Positions 46,861 through 55,848 of a DNA stretch of 64,000 nucleotides are shown here, piece after piece. Position 1 is the stretch's first letter. Each line of letters begins with the position of its first letter. The notes below the pieces were generated by a model that worked only from the letters and a program-made list of their open reading frames with translations, did no database searches and was not told where the DNA came from. Made by a program: the position numbers and the translations under genes. The stretch is from Bacteroidales bacterium (GTDB lineage Bacteria > Bacteroidota > Bacteroidia > Bacteroidales > UBA10428): assembly GCA_016931575.1 (NCBI GenBank), contig JAFGEO010000079.1, positions 24,853 through 88,852 of the forward strand, given 5' to 3'.

Positions 46861-48567
46861 ATGTTAAAGTTCCTAACAAATCTATCATTATTCCTGTTCA
46901 TTATTGTGTCGGTTGAGGGACAAGTTTCTGAGCAAAAGGACTTTCAATCCCCTTTAAAAATCCCCTTATTTCTGTCGGGTAATTTTGGTGAGCTTCGGGC
47001 AGGCCATTTTCATGCCGGAATTGATCTCAAGACGCTGGGGAAAATCGGTCAACCCGTTTCTGCCAGTGCCGGTGGATACATCTCGAGGATTAAAATCCAG
47101 TCGGGAGCCTACGGCCAGGCTCTCTACCTGACGCATCCAAATGGTTATACTACCGTCTATGCCCACCTGGATCATTTTATCCCTGAAATTGAAAAATATG
47201 TCAGGGAACAGCAATACACCAAGCAGAGCTATGAAGTTGATCTGATGTTGCCGCAGAACAAGTTTGTTTTCAAACAGGGCGACTTACTGGCATATTCCGG
47301 AAATACCGGACGGTCAGGGGGACCTCACCTTCATTTTGAAATCAGGAACACCAGCGACCAGGAACCGTTGAACGCATTGATGTTTCAGTTCCCCATCACA
47401 GATAATATTTCTCCCGAATTCCGGGCCCTGGTGTGTTATGCATACAGAAATGCAGAGGCCAACGCAATCCAATGTGAAAGGACCATGATCAATCCGCTTC
47501 AAAAACTAAATGATACGTGTTATACACTTAAAAACCAGGTGATTGTTAATGGAACTTATCTTGGTGTGGGAGCAGAGATTTATGATTTTCTGGATGGCTC
47601 TGCTAACAAATGCGGCGTGTATTCCATGAAGTTGTATATCGATGATGAGTTTTATTATGGATTTTCGATCGATGGGGTTTCTTTTTCAGTTTCAAGGTAT
47701 GTTAATGCCCATATGGATTATGATCTGAAAACAAATCAGGGGAAAAGTGTCCACCGCTTGTTTGGGCTTCCTCATAATGAACTTTCAATTTATCAGTCGA
47801 GCGACAGAAAAGGGATTTATCCCCTGAAGGATTTTGGACCGCATAAAGCAAAAATCGTGGCTGCAGATGTCTATGGCAATCAGAGTACCCTGAGCTTCAC
47901 TTTCAGGAGGAAGCCTGCAGAAGCCGATGAGATTTCGGTGCCCGAAATCAAATACCTGGTTGATTGGGACAAGGGGAGATCCTTTGAGGAGGATGGTCTC
48001 CGGATCGATATACCTCCCCGGGCGCTTTACCAGGATATTAATTTTAATTATTCTGTGAAAAAAGGGGGGGAGGGAGTGTTTGACGACAGTCTGGAGATCC
48101 ATGAGGACAGCGAGGGCCTGCAAAACAGCATTACGATCCGTTATGCTTTTGAACCTCCTGTCGACAGTTTGAGTGATAAATTGCTCTTTGGACGTATCAA
48201 CGGAGATAAGCAGCTGGTTGCCGGTGGAGGCGAGTATGCTGACGGGGTGCTAACGCTGACGACCAGAAATTTCGGGAAGTATGTGGTATACATGGATACT
48301 GTTCCCCCGAAAATAACCTGGAACGGATACGATGCCGCAGCAAAAACCATAAATCTGAAAATCACAGACGAATTTTCAGGGATACGTGATTATGAGGGTT
48401 ACATTGATGGCAAATGGGCGCTCTTCAGCTTCGACAGCAAATCGGGAGGACTCGCTTACACTGTGGATGAAGAACGGCTGGAGAAGGGGAAGCAGCACAA
48501 GATGAAAGTGATAGTGAATGATTCAAAAGGCAATCAGGCAACGTACATCGGTAGTTTCACCTATTAA
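46861..48567 (+). CDS. Secreted M23-family peptidoglycan metallopeptidase
   Basis: 568-aa exported protein. Signal peptide at 1-20 (LTNLSLFLFIIVSVEGQ). The LytM/M23 domain occupies about 30-165: HFHAGIDLKT with the zinc-binding His and Asp, TVYAHLDHF, and GRSGGPHLHFEIR with the last metal-binding His. All the catalytic residues expected of an active enzyme appear present. The C-terminal 380 residues form beta-rich segments resembling Ig-like repeats. It likely cleaves cross-links in cell wall peptides. The AnmK gene follows after 3 nt, consistent with cell-wall turnover and recycling. Confidence 0.9.
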   Translation: MLKFLTNLSLFLFIIVSVEGQVSEQKDFQSPLKIPLFLSGNFGELRAGHFHAGIDLKTLGKIGQPVSASAGGYISRIKIQSGAYGQALYLTHPNGYTTVYAHLDHFIPEIEKYVREQQYTKQSYEVDLMLPQNKFVFKQGDLLAYSGNTGRSGGPHLHFEIRNTSDQEPLNALMFQFPITDNISPEFRALVCYAYRNAEANAIQCERTMINPLQKLNDTCYTLKNQVIVNGTYLGVGAEIYDFLDGSANKCGVYSMKLYIDDEFYYGFSIDGVSFSVSRYVNAHMDYDLKTNQGKSVHRLFGLPHNELSIYQSSDRKGIYPLKDFGPHKAKIVAADVYGNQSTLSFTFRRKPAEADEISVPEIKYLVDWDKGRSFEEDGLRIDIPPRALYQDINFNYSVKKGGEGVFDDSLEIHEDSEGLQNSITIRYAFEPPVDSLSDKLLFGRINGDKQLVAGGGEYADGVLTLTTRNFGKYVVYMDTVPPKITWNGYDAAAKTINLKITDEFSGIRDYEGYIDGKWALFSFDSKSGGLAYTVDEERLEKGKQHKMKVIVNDSKGNQATYIGSFTY

Positions 48568-48570
48568 ACC

Positions 48571-49683
48571 ATGATTAAAAGAGTTGGCGTAATCGGGCTG
48601 ATGTCAGGAACTAGTCTTGACGGAGTTGACCTGGCCCTTTGCAGCTTTGAGGAGCGCGCGGAGGGTTGGCAATACCTATTGCTTGATGCCCATACGGTTC
48701 CATACCCTGATGAATGGAAGAGGAAGCTGGGATCTGCTCATTTACTGGAAGCGGATGCGCTGGATACACTCGATCAGGAGTATGGCCATTACCTGGCCAC
48801 ACTGGTAAAGGAATTCATTGACAAAACAGGTGCATCACCTGAATTGATAGCCTCACATGGACATACCGTTTTTCATGAACCGGAAAAAGGAATAACCAGG
48901 CAGATAGGGTCGGGTGAGCGGTTGTTTGCACTGACCGGCCTGCCGGTTGTTTATGATTTCCGTACGCTCGACGTCCTGAAAGGTGGGCAGGGGGCGCCCC
49001 TGGTTCCGGTTGGCGATAAGCTGCTTTTCAGGGAGTATGATGCTTGTCTGAACCTGGGTGGTTTTTCCAATATTTCTTTTGATTACCGGGGGAGCCGCAT
49101 TGCTTTTGATATCTGTCCGGTAAACCTGGCGTTAAATTACCTCGCGGAAAAAACAGGGCATGCGTTTGACAGGGACGGGGAACTGGGACGCCAGGGGAAG
49201 GTGGATTCTGAATTACTGGAAACAATGAACAATCTGCCTTACTATTCCAGGCAACATCCTAAATCGCTTGGGCGCGAGTGGGTGGATGAAAATATAATAC
49301 CCCTGCTGGAAACCTGGGGTATCGAAACAAAAGACCTGGCAGCCACTGTTTACCAACATATTACAGAGCAGATCCTTCAGGTATTAAACAAATACGGAAT
49401 ATCGTCTGTTCTGATTACCGGAGGAGGGGCCCTGAATACTTACCTTGTGAATAAATTGCATACTGAAACGAAAACCAAGATACAGGTCCCGGATCGTCAA
49501 CTGATCGATTATAAAGAAGCGGTCATTTTTGCCTTCCTGGGATTACTGAGGATGGAAGAGCGGGTGAATTGCTATGCTTCTGTAACCGGGGCCTTTGAGG
49601 ATTCCATTGTTGGAGTCCTGATAAAAAATGAGCCCCGGAACGACCCGGGGCTCAACCCTAACAAAAAACAATCTAATTACTAA
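48571..49683 (+). CDS. anmK: Anhydro-N-acetylmuramic acid kinase
   Basis: 370-aa enzyme that phosphorylates and opens 1,6-anhydro-MurNAc during peptidoglycan recycling. GLMSGTSLDGVDLALC (about 9-24) is the ATP-binding signature, LIASHGHTVFHEP (about 90) and LNLGGFSNISF (about 156) are also characteristic, and ITGGGALNTYL closes the nucleotide site. The final 20 residues (NEPRNDPGLNPNKKQSNY) do not look conserved and are encoded by a perfect 9-bp hairpin that doubles as a minus-strand terminator. Operon with the M23 peptidase. Confidence 0.94.
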   Translation: MIKRVGVIGLMSGTSLDGVDLALCSFEERAEGWQYLLLDAHTVPYPDEWKRKLGSAHLLEADALDTLDQEYGHYLATLVKEFIDKTGASPELIASHGHTVFHEPEKGITRQIGSGERLFALTGLPVVYDFRTLDVLKGGQGAPLVPVGDKLLFREYDACLNLGGFSNISFDYRGSRIAFDICPVNLALNYLAEKTGHAFDRDGELGRQGKVDSELLETMNNLPYYSRQHPKSLGREWVDENIIPLLETWGIETKDLAATVYQHITEQILQVLNKYGISSVLITGGGALNTYLVNKLHTETKTKIQVPDRQLIDYKEAVIFAFLGLLRMEERVNCYASVTGAFEDSIVGVLIKNEPRNDPGLNPNKKQSNY

Positions 49684-49741
49684 CTAAACCCTAAATTAAC
49701 CCAAAGACATTAACTAACCCTAATTGTTGCCTTAATGTGCA
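49623..49741 (-). ncRNA. Candidate small RNA antisense to the anmK 3' end
   Basis: On the minus strand a TATTTTTG box (49746-49753) with a TTAG 20 nt upstream forms a promoter. About 85 nt further on is GAGCCCCGG-GTCGTT-CCGGGGCTC (49653-49630) followed by ATTTTTT: a strong terminator. The intervening RNA has few C and four GGG runs in TTAGGG or TTTGGG contexts (CCC on the plus strand at 49656, 49689, 49700 and 49718). It would overlap the last 60 nt of anmK. No ORF. All elements are seen in the sequence; transcription is inferred. Confidence 0.55.
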
Positions 49742-49908
49742 GGTACAAAAATACGAACATTTCAGCTTACGGCCTAATTTAAATGTTAAATATTTATTAA
49801 TAAATTGATAACACTTACGGATTGAAATTTAATAACCAAAAAATAATAGAAGATATTATATTTAAAATCATATTTTGACTTTTTACTTTTAATCCTTAAA
49901 AAATTGCC

Positions 49909-51537
49909 ATGAAAAAATTTCAGATTATCTTGATACTTAGCTTATTCGCATTTGAAATTTCACATGCATGCACTAATTTTCTGATCACAAAGGGGGCTAC
50001 AGTGGATGGATCGACCATGATAAGCTATGCTGCGGATGCACATGTTCTTTTCGGGGAATTGTATTACTATCCGGCGATGGTTTATAAGCCGGGGGATTCC
50101 CTGACAGTGTATGAATGGGATACAGGAAATAAACTTGGGCGCATTGCCCAGGCTCAGAAAACATACCAGGTAGTAGGGAATATGAACGAATATCAGGTGG
50201 CCATCGGGGAGACGACCTTCACAGGGAGGAGTGAACTTCAGGATACTACGGGGATCATCGATTATGGCTCCATGATGTACCTGGCGCTCAAGCGTGCCAA
50301 AACGGCTCGCGAGGCCATCGAGGTGATGACTTCTTTAGTTACGGAATATGGCTATTACAGTACGGGGGAGTCCATTTCGATCTCGGATCCGGATGAAGTC
50401 TGGATAATGGAAATTATTGGAAAAGGACCGGGCAATACCGGTGCTGTCTGGGTGGCACGAAGGATTCCTGATGGTTACATCAGCGGGCATGCCAATCAAG
50501 CCAGGATCACTACCTTTCCGCTGGATGATCCTGAGAACTGCCTTTATGCTGCGGATGTGATCGATGTGGCCCGTGCCAGGGGTTATTTTAAGGGGGAGGA
50601 TAAAGATTTCAGTTTCGCGGATGCCTACAGTCCGATAGATTTTGGCAATGCAAGGTTTTGCGAAGCACGCGTATGGTCGGGTTTCAGAAAGGTGAATAAT
50701 TCCATGGATCAGTATGAGGATTATGCCATGGGATACAACCTTCATAACAGGATGCCGCTTTGGATCAAGCCTGATGAAAAACTCTCGTTGCAGGATGTTA
50801 TGGGGATGATGCGTGATTATTTCGAAGGAACAAGTATGGATATGACACAGGATATTGGTGCAGGCCCCAATGGATGTATTGTCAGGTGGCGTCCGCTTAC
50901 CTGGGAAGTTGAGGGTAAAACCTACTTCAATGAACGGGCAATTTCCACCCAGCAAACGGGATTCTCATTTGTTGCCCAGAGCCGGTCCTGGTTACCTGAT
51001 CCGGTGGGTGGTGTGCTCTGGTTTGGGGTCGATGACACATACAGTACGGTTTATACACCAATGTACTGTGGGATTCGGGAGGCCCCGAAGGAATTTGCCG
51101 TGGGAAATGGTGCGATCATGCAGTTCGAAGAGGATGCAGCTTTTTGGGTATTCAACCAGGTTTCAAATCTCGCCTATACCCGGTACAACCTGATGATTCC
51201 TTTTATCCGGGAGAAACAAGCCGAACTGGAACAACAATTTATCAACGAGCTTACCAAGAAAGACAAAGAACTGACAGACCTCTACCATTCCAGCAAACGA
51301 AAATTCTATAAGCAGTTAACGGCATTTTCAAAGGATAAGTCGCAGCAGACACTGACAGAATGGAAAAATCTTTATAAGTTCCTTTTCACACGTTTCATGG
51401 ACGGCAATGTGAAAACGTATGTTCAGGGGGAACTGAATCCCAAGCTTGAACAACCTGGCTACAGCGAGGATTGGTATCAGAAAGTTATCGAACAAACCGG
51501 TGATAAGTTTTTGTACCCGGGAGGGGAAGGACACTAA
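49909..51537 (+). CDS. C69-family dipeptidase (Ntn hydrolase), secreted
   Basis: 542-aa protein with a signal peptide whose cleavage between Ala20 and Cys21 (ISHA/CTNFLI) would expose Cys21 as the N-terminal nucleophile, the way PepD-type C69 enzymes are activated. The following sequence (GATVDGSTMISYAADAH) is the family's first signature, and later MEIIGKGPG and GANQAR-like HANQARITTF support it. The C-terminal third is helical and charged. It probably cleaves dipeptides in the periplasm. It has its own transcription unit, about 225 nt after anmK. Confidence 0.9.
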   Translation: MKKFQIILILSLFAFEISHACTNFLITKGATVDGSTMISYAADAHVLFGELYYYPAMVYKPGDSLTVYEWDTGNKLGRIAQAQKTYQVVGNMNEYQVAIGETTFTGRSELQDTTGIIDYGSMMYLALKRAKTAREAIEVMTSLVTEYGYYSTGESISISDPDEVWIMEIIGKGPGNTGAVWVARRIPDGYISGHANQARITTFPLDDPENCLYAADVIDVARARGYFKGEDKDFSFADAYSPIDFGNARFCEARVWSGFRKVNNSMDQYEDYAMGYNLHNRMPLWIKPDEKLSLQDVMGMMRDYFEGTSMDMTQDIGAGPNGCIVRWRPLTWEVEGKTYFNERAISTQQTGFSFVAQSRSWLPDPVGGVLWFGVDDTYSTVYTPMYCGIREAPKEFAVGNGAIMQFEEDAAFWVFNQVSNLAYTRYNLMIPFIREKQAELEQQFINELTKKDKELTDLYHSSKRKFYKQLTAFSKDKSQQTLTEWKNLYKFLFTRFMDGNVKTYVQGELNPKLEQPGYSEDWYQKVIEQTGDKFLYPGGEGH

Positions 51538-51715
51538 TTTACTATCTGGTCAGCAGGGCTGCATACCCCGATTTTATAGCGAAAGGCTCGCTGCAGCAGA
51601 TAAGCCCGGAAAGCCTTTTCGGTATCCACCGGGAGTATAAATCAGCCTTAATCGGTTTCTTTTGCAATTTATCGGCTGATAATTTGGCAAATGCGGAAAT
51701 TATTAAGGTTTCCTG

Positions 51716-51764
51716 TTGGGTGTATTGAAAAAATATTCGTAATATTGCGACCTGAAAAATCAGG
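51716..51764 (+). promoter_or_regulatory. Promoter and small leader hairpin of rplS
   Basis: TTG at 51716-51718, a 21-nt spacer and TAATATTG at 51740-51747 (one mismatch to TAnnTTTG). A short hairpin CCTGA-aaaa-TCAGG (51751-51764) lies at or near the start of the transcript, 29 nt before the ATG, and may serve in control of L19 synthesis. Confidence 0.5.
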
Positions 51765-51793
51765 ATTTTAAGAACATTTAATATACAATCAGG

Positions 51794-52141
51794 ATGGATT
51801 TATTGAAAGTTGCTGAAGCACAGTTTGATGGAAGAAAAGAATTTCCGGCCTTTGGTGCAGGGGACACGATAACTGTTCATTATAAGATTAAGGAAGGAAA
51901 CAAGGAAAGAATACAGAATTTCCGTGGCGTTGTGCTGCAGCGGAAAGGAACAGGGGTCAAAGAAACCTTCACCGTAAGGAAAATGTCCGGAAACATCGGT
52001 GTAGAAAGAATTTTCCCTATCGCTTCCCCTTCTATTGATCAAATTGATGTCAACAAAAGAGGTCGTGTTCGTCGCGCAAGGATTTTCTACCTGCGTAAAC
52101 TTACCGGTAAGAAAGCCAGAATTCAGGAAAAAAGATTCTAA
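51794..52141 (+). CDS. rplS: 50S ribosomal protein L19
   Basis: 115-aa ribosomal protein at the 30S-50S interface. [52 protein letters not shown] and the closing basic segment [19 protein letters not shown] are all characteristic, and the length is normal. It stands alone here, without the trmD-rimM neighbours seen in many bacteria. Confidence 0.98.
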   Translation: MDLLKVAEAQFDGRKEFPAFGAGDTITVHYKIKEGNKERIQNFRGVVLQRKGTGVKETFTVRKMSGNIGVERIFPIASPSIDQIDVNKRGRVRRARIFYLRKLTGKKARIQEKRF

Positions 52142-52157
52142 AGTGATCATACAAAAA

Positions 52158-52186
52158 AAAGCCTTCATACCGAAGGCTTTTTTTTT
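52158..52186 (+). terminator. Intrinsic terminator of rplS
   Basis: AAAGCCTTC (52158-52166) pairs with GAAGGCTTT (52172-52180), then nine T in total, 17 nt after the stop codon. Confidence 0.92.
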
Positions 52187-52425
52187 GCCCATAGGGCAGG
52201 TGTAACGCAGTTTTTGGGATCAGTCCTAAAAGTCGGGGAGGCATAGTTGAGTTAACAGTTACAAGCCACAAGTCACCAGATGGCCCTTGAATCCTGCCTT
52301 TAGTCCCAATCATAACTTTCGCCTCCTCAGTTAATCAATTCCTCAGTTCGTCAAGCCTATAAACCCATCAACTCAGAGGCCGGTTCTTCTGCTGATCCCA
52401 TGGCACTTTAGCTCAGGCAGTACTT

Positions 52426-52481
52426 CTAAACACCTAAACAACTAAACAACTAAACACCTAAACACCTAAACACCTAAACAA
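52426..52481. repeat. Tandem octamer repeat, seven copies of CTAAACA(C/A)
   Basis: Seven consecutive 8-bp units: CTAAACAC, CTAAACAA, CTAAACAA, three times CTAAACAC, CTAAACAA. It lies in the 485-nt non-coding stretch between rplS and the AsmA gene, which is otherwise rich in C and A on the plus strand and holds no ORF. The unit length suits slipped-strand copy-number change. No gene starts next to it. Confidence 0.85.
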
Positions 52482-52626
52482 AACACCAACATCTAACAAA
52501 CCTCTCAACCTCAATACCCCACCACCCATCCAAAAAGCACCCATCAACCCATTTTCTCAGACTTTCCGCGGATCCAAAATAACGAATACGGAAAACTTCA
52601 AATTCCCGGAAGTTATGCGTGCTTTG

Positions 52627-55437
52627 TTATTTAAGTTTTTCATCTGCCAGTTTCTGTGCTTCAGCCTGAACTTTATTTGCCTGTGCATCAGCTTCAGATT
52701 CCAGCTTCTTAGCTTTTTCATCAGCTTCTGCAAGTAGTTTTTTAGCAGCTGCTTCCTTAATCTTTTTCTCGGCAGGATTTTTGGCAGCAGCCACCATTTT
52801 GTCGGCATTTTTCTTTGCCTCAGCCCGTACCTGGTCTGCGGCTTTTTTACCATTCTTTCTGATTTCAGCAGCTTTCTGATCAGCTTCTTTCAGGATCTTA
52901 TCTGCTTCTTCACGGGCTTTGGCTTTGGTATCTTCCTTAATCTCCTCAGTTTTTTCCTTAACCAGTTCAACGCCCTTCTCTTTTGCTTCATCAACGACTC
53001 CCCCCAGAGTTTTACCGGCCATTTGTTTCAGGTCGAGCCTGATTTTCGGATCCAGCAGGTCTCCGCTTACCTTAATCAGAATATCTACCGTTTCAGGCTT
53101 TGTCAGTTCCATGCCCTGGGCTGCAGCTTTGCGGTAGAGACTGTTTACTGTTGGGTTTTCAACACCCAGAAGCGAGGAGGGGGCGCTGAGGTCAATGTCA
53201 TAATCGATGGTGTTACTGAAGGTGTGACTACCCCCAATTTTCAGGTTAGCCTTGCCCATTTTGGTATTGAAGGGTTTGACATGCAGGGTGCCGTCAACTA
53301 TACTGAAATCCAGGTTTATATCATTCAGTGTCATGTCGTCCAGGGCATCTGTATTCAACTCATCGCCAATTTTTTTGTAGATATCAGATCCCGTAATCCC
53401 AATTTTGCTTGAGGCAAGCTTTCCGCTTGCAGCGATGGATTCCAGAACCGGCCGCATATCCTGCCGGAGCATGCTCCGGAGGTTAATGCCAAGGGTGACC
53501 TTGCCATTTGCCTTATTGGCTATCGGGGTAATTTTCCCAAGTACTTCAAAAGTTTTTACGGCCTGCATGATATCGATCTGTGTGGCATCCACTTTCAGGT
53601 TCATCCAGGGGGTAGTGATATCGCGGGTATCATATTCTCCTGAAACTGCCAGTTTTCCATCCAGGCCATTCATGCTCAGATTCTTCAATTCAAGCACGCC
53701 TTCTTTCAGGAAGATATCTCCCTCGACATCTTTCAGGTCCATTTTATCATACATAAGGTTCCCGATGCTTGATGTAAAATGGAAGTTGATATTCGTTGGA
53801 AGTTCAATTACTTCAACCGGTGCGGATTCGGTTTCAGTGCTACCTGTTTCCTCAGTCTCTTCATCAGTCAGGAGTTCATTCAGGTCCAGCTTGTTGGATT
53901 TGAGGTTTAACTCACCTTTTATAGTCTCATCTTTAAGGATGTAGGGGATATAGTTGGTGACGCTGCCATTCAGCCTGATGTCACTTGAACCGAGTGTTGC
54001 ATCGAAATCAGCTACGCTGAGCTGTTTTGGAGAGAAATACAATTCAGCACTGCTAACATAAAGGTCTTTCGGCACATCAGGGCTTTCATACACCAGGTTC
54101 TTGATGATGATCGAGCCATCTGCCTGGAAGGATTCATACTGTTCCTTTTCGATAAAAGAATATTTACCCGTCCAGTCTACATCGGCCTTGATCTTTCCGG
54201 AAAGCTTTGTGTCTTCAAGCGGGATCACATCCTGCAGGGTCTTCAGGTTGACATCAGCCCTGAGCTGTCCGCTGAAGAAAGGATCGGTGTCGGGATTTCG
54301 CAAGCTGAGCCCTAAATCGATCGTATTACCCCCCAGGTCGAGGTGCAGCCTGTTCACATCGATGGTCGTACTGTCATAGTAGCTGCCATCATAATGGAAA
54401 TCAATATCGACATTTATGTCCCGGGCAGATTTCGGCAGGTCAGGATAACTGAAGGAACCATCCAGGATCTTAAGTTTTGCATCGAAATCGGAATTTGTTG
54501 AATCTGTGATCACTCCTTTCATTGTTGCAGCAAGCTTTATATCTCCATCTGCTTTCAGACTGCTGAAGCTGTGTTTATAAATAACAGGTATCAGCGAAAG
54601 AAATTTTTTGAAGGTTGCGTTGATCGTCCCAAAACTAAGGTCGAGTGTAATATCGTCTTCCGGCATGATGATGCTCCCTTTTAATTCCAGGTCGACATCA
54701 TTCAGTTTCATTTTGTTCTCTTTCAGGGTAAATACCCAGTCTTTGAGGTTAACATCAAGTTTTCCATCATAGATCAGTGCTGCATTCACCAGGTATGGGA
54801 ACTGGTCCATGCTGAAGCTGAAGCTTTTTGCGTCGGAGGTGAATTCAAGCATGGTATTTTCTTCGGAAAGGTCTCCCTTCATGCTGATATTGAAATGTCT
54901 GAGCGAACCGAACATGTCCGATCCATAGTCAGAATAACGGATGTATGCGTCAGTCATGCTAAAACGTTTCAGCACAATATTTAAGCTGGTCTCCTCTTCA
55001 GGTTCAGCTTCCTCTTCATCGTCACCAACCATAATATCCCAGTTTGCCTGTCCGTCTTCTGAATAGATGATGTGAAGAGTCGGCTTATTAATATCAATCC
55101 GTTTTACATCAATGTCATCCATTTTTATTGCACTGAAAAGATTCACGGCAACATCAATGGTTTCGGCATACAGGAGAGTATCGCCATCAAAAGCTTCCAC
55201 CCCGATGATTGTCAGTCCTTCAATTCTGACGCCCAGGTTGGGGAAGTTCCTGAAGAGTGATAGGCTGGCATCGGTAAATGATGCCCTTGCATTCAGGTTT
55301 TGCGCCAGTTGCTCATTGGCTATTTTAATAATCTTTCCTTTGAACAGGAACGGGGTTATGAATAGTAGTAGAAGCAGCCCTGCAAATACGATCAGCGTAA
55401 TTTTTATGGCCTTCCGGAATTTCGACGCCTTTTTCAT
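52627..55437 (-). CDS. AsmA-family protein with a C-terminal charged helical tail
   Basis: 936-aa protein. A membrane anchor lies at about 10-30 (ITLIVFAGLLLLLFITPFLF). The AsmA N-terminal pattern (LAQNLNARASFTDASLSLFR) and the extended beta-rich AsmA-like body, with the C-terminal AsmA_2 region (NGKVTLGINLRSMLRQDMRP; KIGGSHTFSNTIDYDIDLSA), occupy the first 790 residues. The last 120 residues are unusual: an Ala/Lys/Glu/Gln-rich helix (AEADQKAAEIRKNGKKAAD and similar), probably a long coiled coil. AsmA relatives bridge inner and outer membranes and affect lipid transport or outer-membrane assembly. An acidic insert rich in Glu and Thr lies around residue 530. Alone on its strand. Confidence 0.85.
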   Translation of the reverse strand: MKKASKFRKAIKITLIVFAGLLLLLFITPFLFKGKIIKIANEQLAQNLNARASFTDASLSLFRNFPNLGVRIEGLTIIGVEAFDGDTLLYAETIDVAVNLFSAIKMDDIDVKRIDINKPTLHIIYSEDGQANWDIMVGDDEEEAEPEEETSLNIVLKRFSMTDAYIRYSDYGSDMFGSLRHFNISMKGDLSEENTMLEFTSDAKSFSFSMDQFPYLVNAALIYDGKLDVNLKDWVFTLKENKMKLNDVDLELKGSIIMPEDDITLDLSFGTINATFKKFLSLIPVIYKHSFSSLKADGDIKLAATMKGVITDSTNSDFDAKLKILDGSFSYPDLPKSARDINVDIDFHYDGSYYDSTTIDVNRLHLDLGGNTIDLGLSLRNPDTDPFFSGQLRADVNLKTLQDVIPLEDTKLSGKIKADVDWTGKYSFIEKEQYESFQADGSIIIKNLVYESPDVPKDLYVSSAELYFSPKQLSVADFDATLGSSDIRLNGSVTNYIPYILKDETIKGELNLKSNKLDLNELLTDEETEETGSTETESAPVEVIELPTNINFHFTSSIGNLMYDKMDLKDVEGDIFLKEGVLELKNLSMNGLDGKLAVSGEYDTRDITTPWMNLKVDATQIDIMQAVKTFEVLGKITPIANKANGKVTLGINLRSMLRQDMRPVLESIAASGKLASSKIGITGSDIYKKIGDELNTDALDDMTLNDINLDFSIVDGTLHVKPFNTKMGKANLKIGGSHTFSNTIDYDIDLSAPSSLLGVENPTVNSLYRKAAAQGMELTKPETVDILIKVSGDLLDPKIRLDLKQMAGKTLGGVVDEAKEKGVELVKEKTEEIKEDTKAKAREEADKILKEADQKAAEIRKNGKKAADQVRAEAKKNADKMVAAAKNPAEKKIKEAAAKKLLAEADEKAKKLESEADAQANKVQAEAQKLADEKLK

Positions 55438-55479
55438 TGGACAGTGATTTAGTTGTTTTCCTAAAATTAAAAAGAAACC

Positions 55480-55692
55480 ATGAAAAGTTCAGGGAAGAGG
55501 ATCAATTCTTTCTACACAACAGGGTATTTTATAGTTATTCTGCAAGTTGCGGTGTTTGGAGATTCTTCCTCCCCTCAATCTACGGAAATGTTACGTATAG
55601 TACATCTGATGAGCAAATCAGATACTAAGCCCAAACCCTCACGCAAGAATAGTCGTTTTGCCTTTAGCGGTATAGCCAGTCTATCCTTTTAG
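55480..55692 (+). CDS. Possible small membrane protein, doubtful
   Basis: 70-aa frame starting at ATG 55480 in the 411-nt gap between the AsmA gene and the MASE1 kinase gene. A weakly hydrophobic segment (FYTTGYFIVILQVAVFG) is followed by a Ser/Lys-rich end. No family is recognised, and a second frame (55437-55628) is open over the same bases. The rest of the gap holds a repeated 15-mer and no other feature. Confidence 0.2.
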   Translation: MKSSGKRINSFYTTGYFIVILQVAVFGDSSSPQSTEMLRIVHLMSKSDTKPKPSRKNSRFAFSGIASLSF

Positions 55693-55848
55693 CTGAAAAC
55701 CTGGCAATTAAGCCCAGACAGTTCCTCAATTCCTCAGTTCCTAAACTCAACCTTCTCAACCCATCACTCCAATAAATCCCCGGTATTATCCTGAGAAACC
55801 GGTTGATGGTAAATTCTTTACCGGGCAATTGTTGTCAGATCGTCTAAA

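Noticed and set aside
52426-52481. Octamer array considered as a CRISPR
   Set aside because: Units are 8 bp and directly adjacent, with no spacers and no cas genes.
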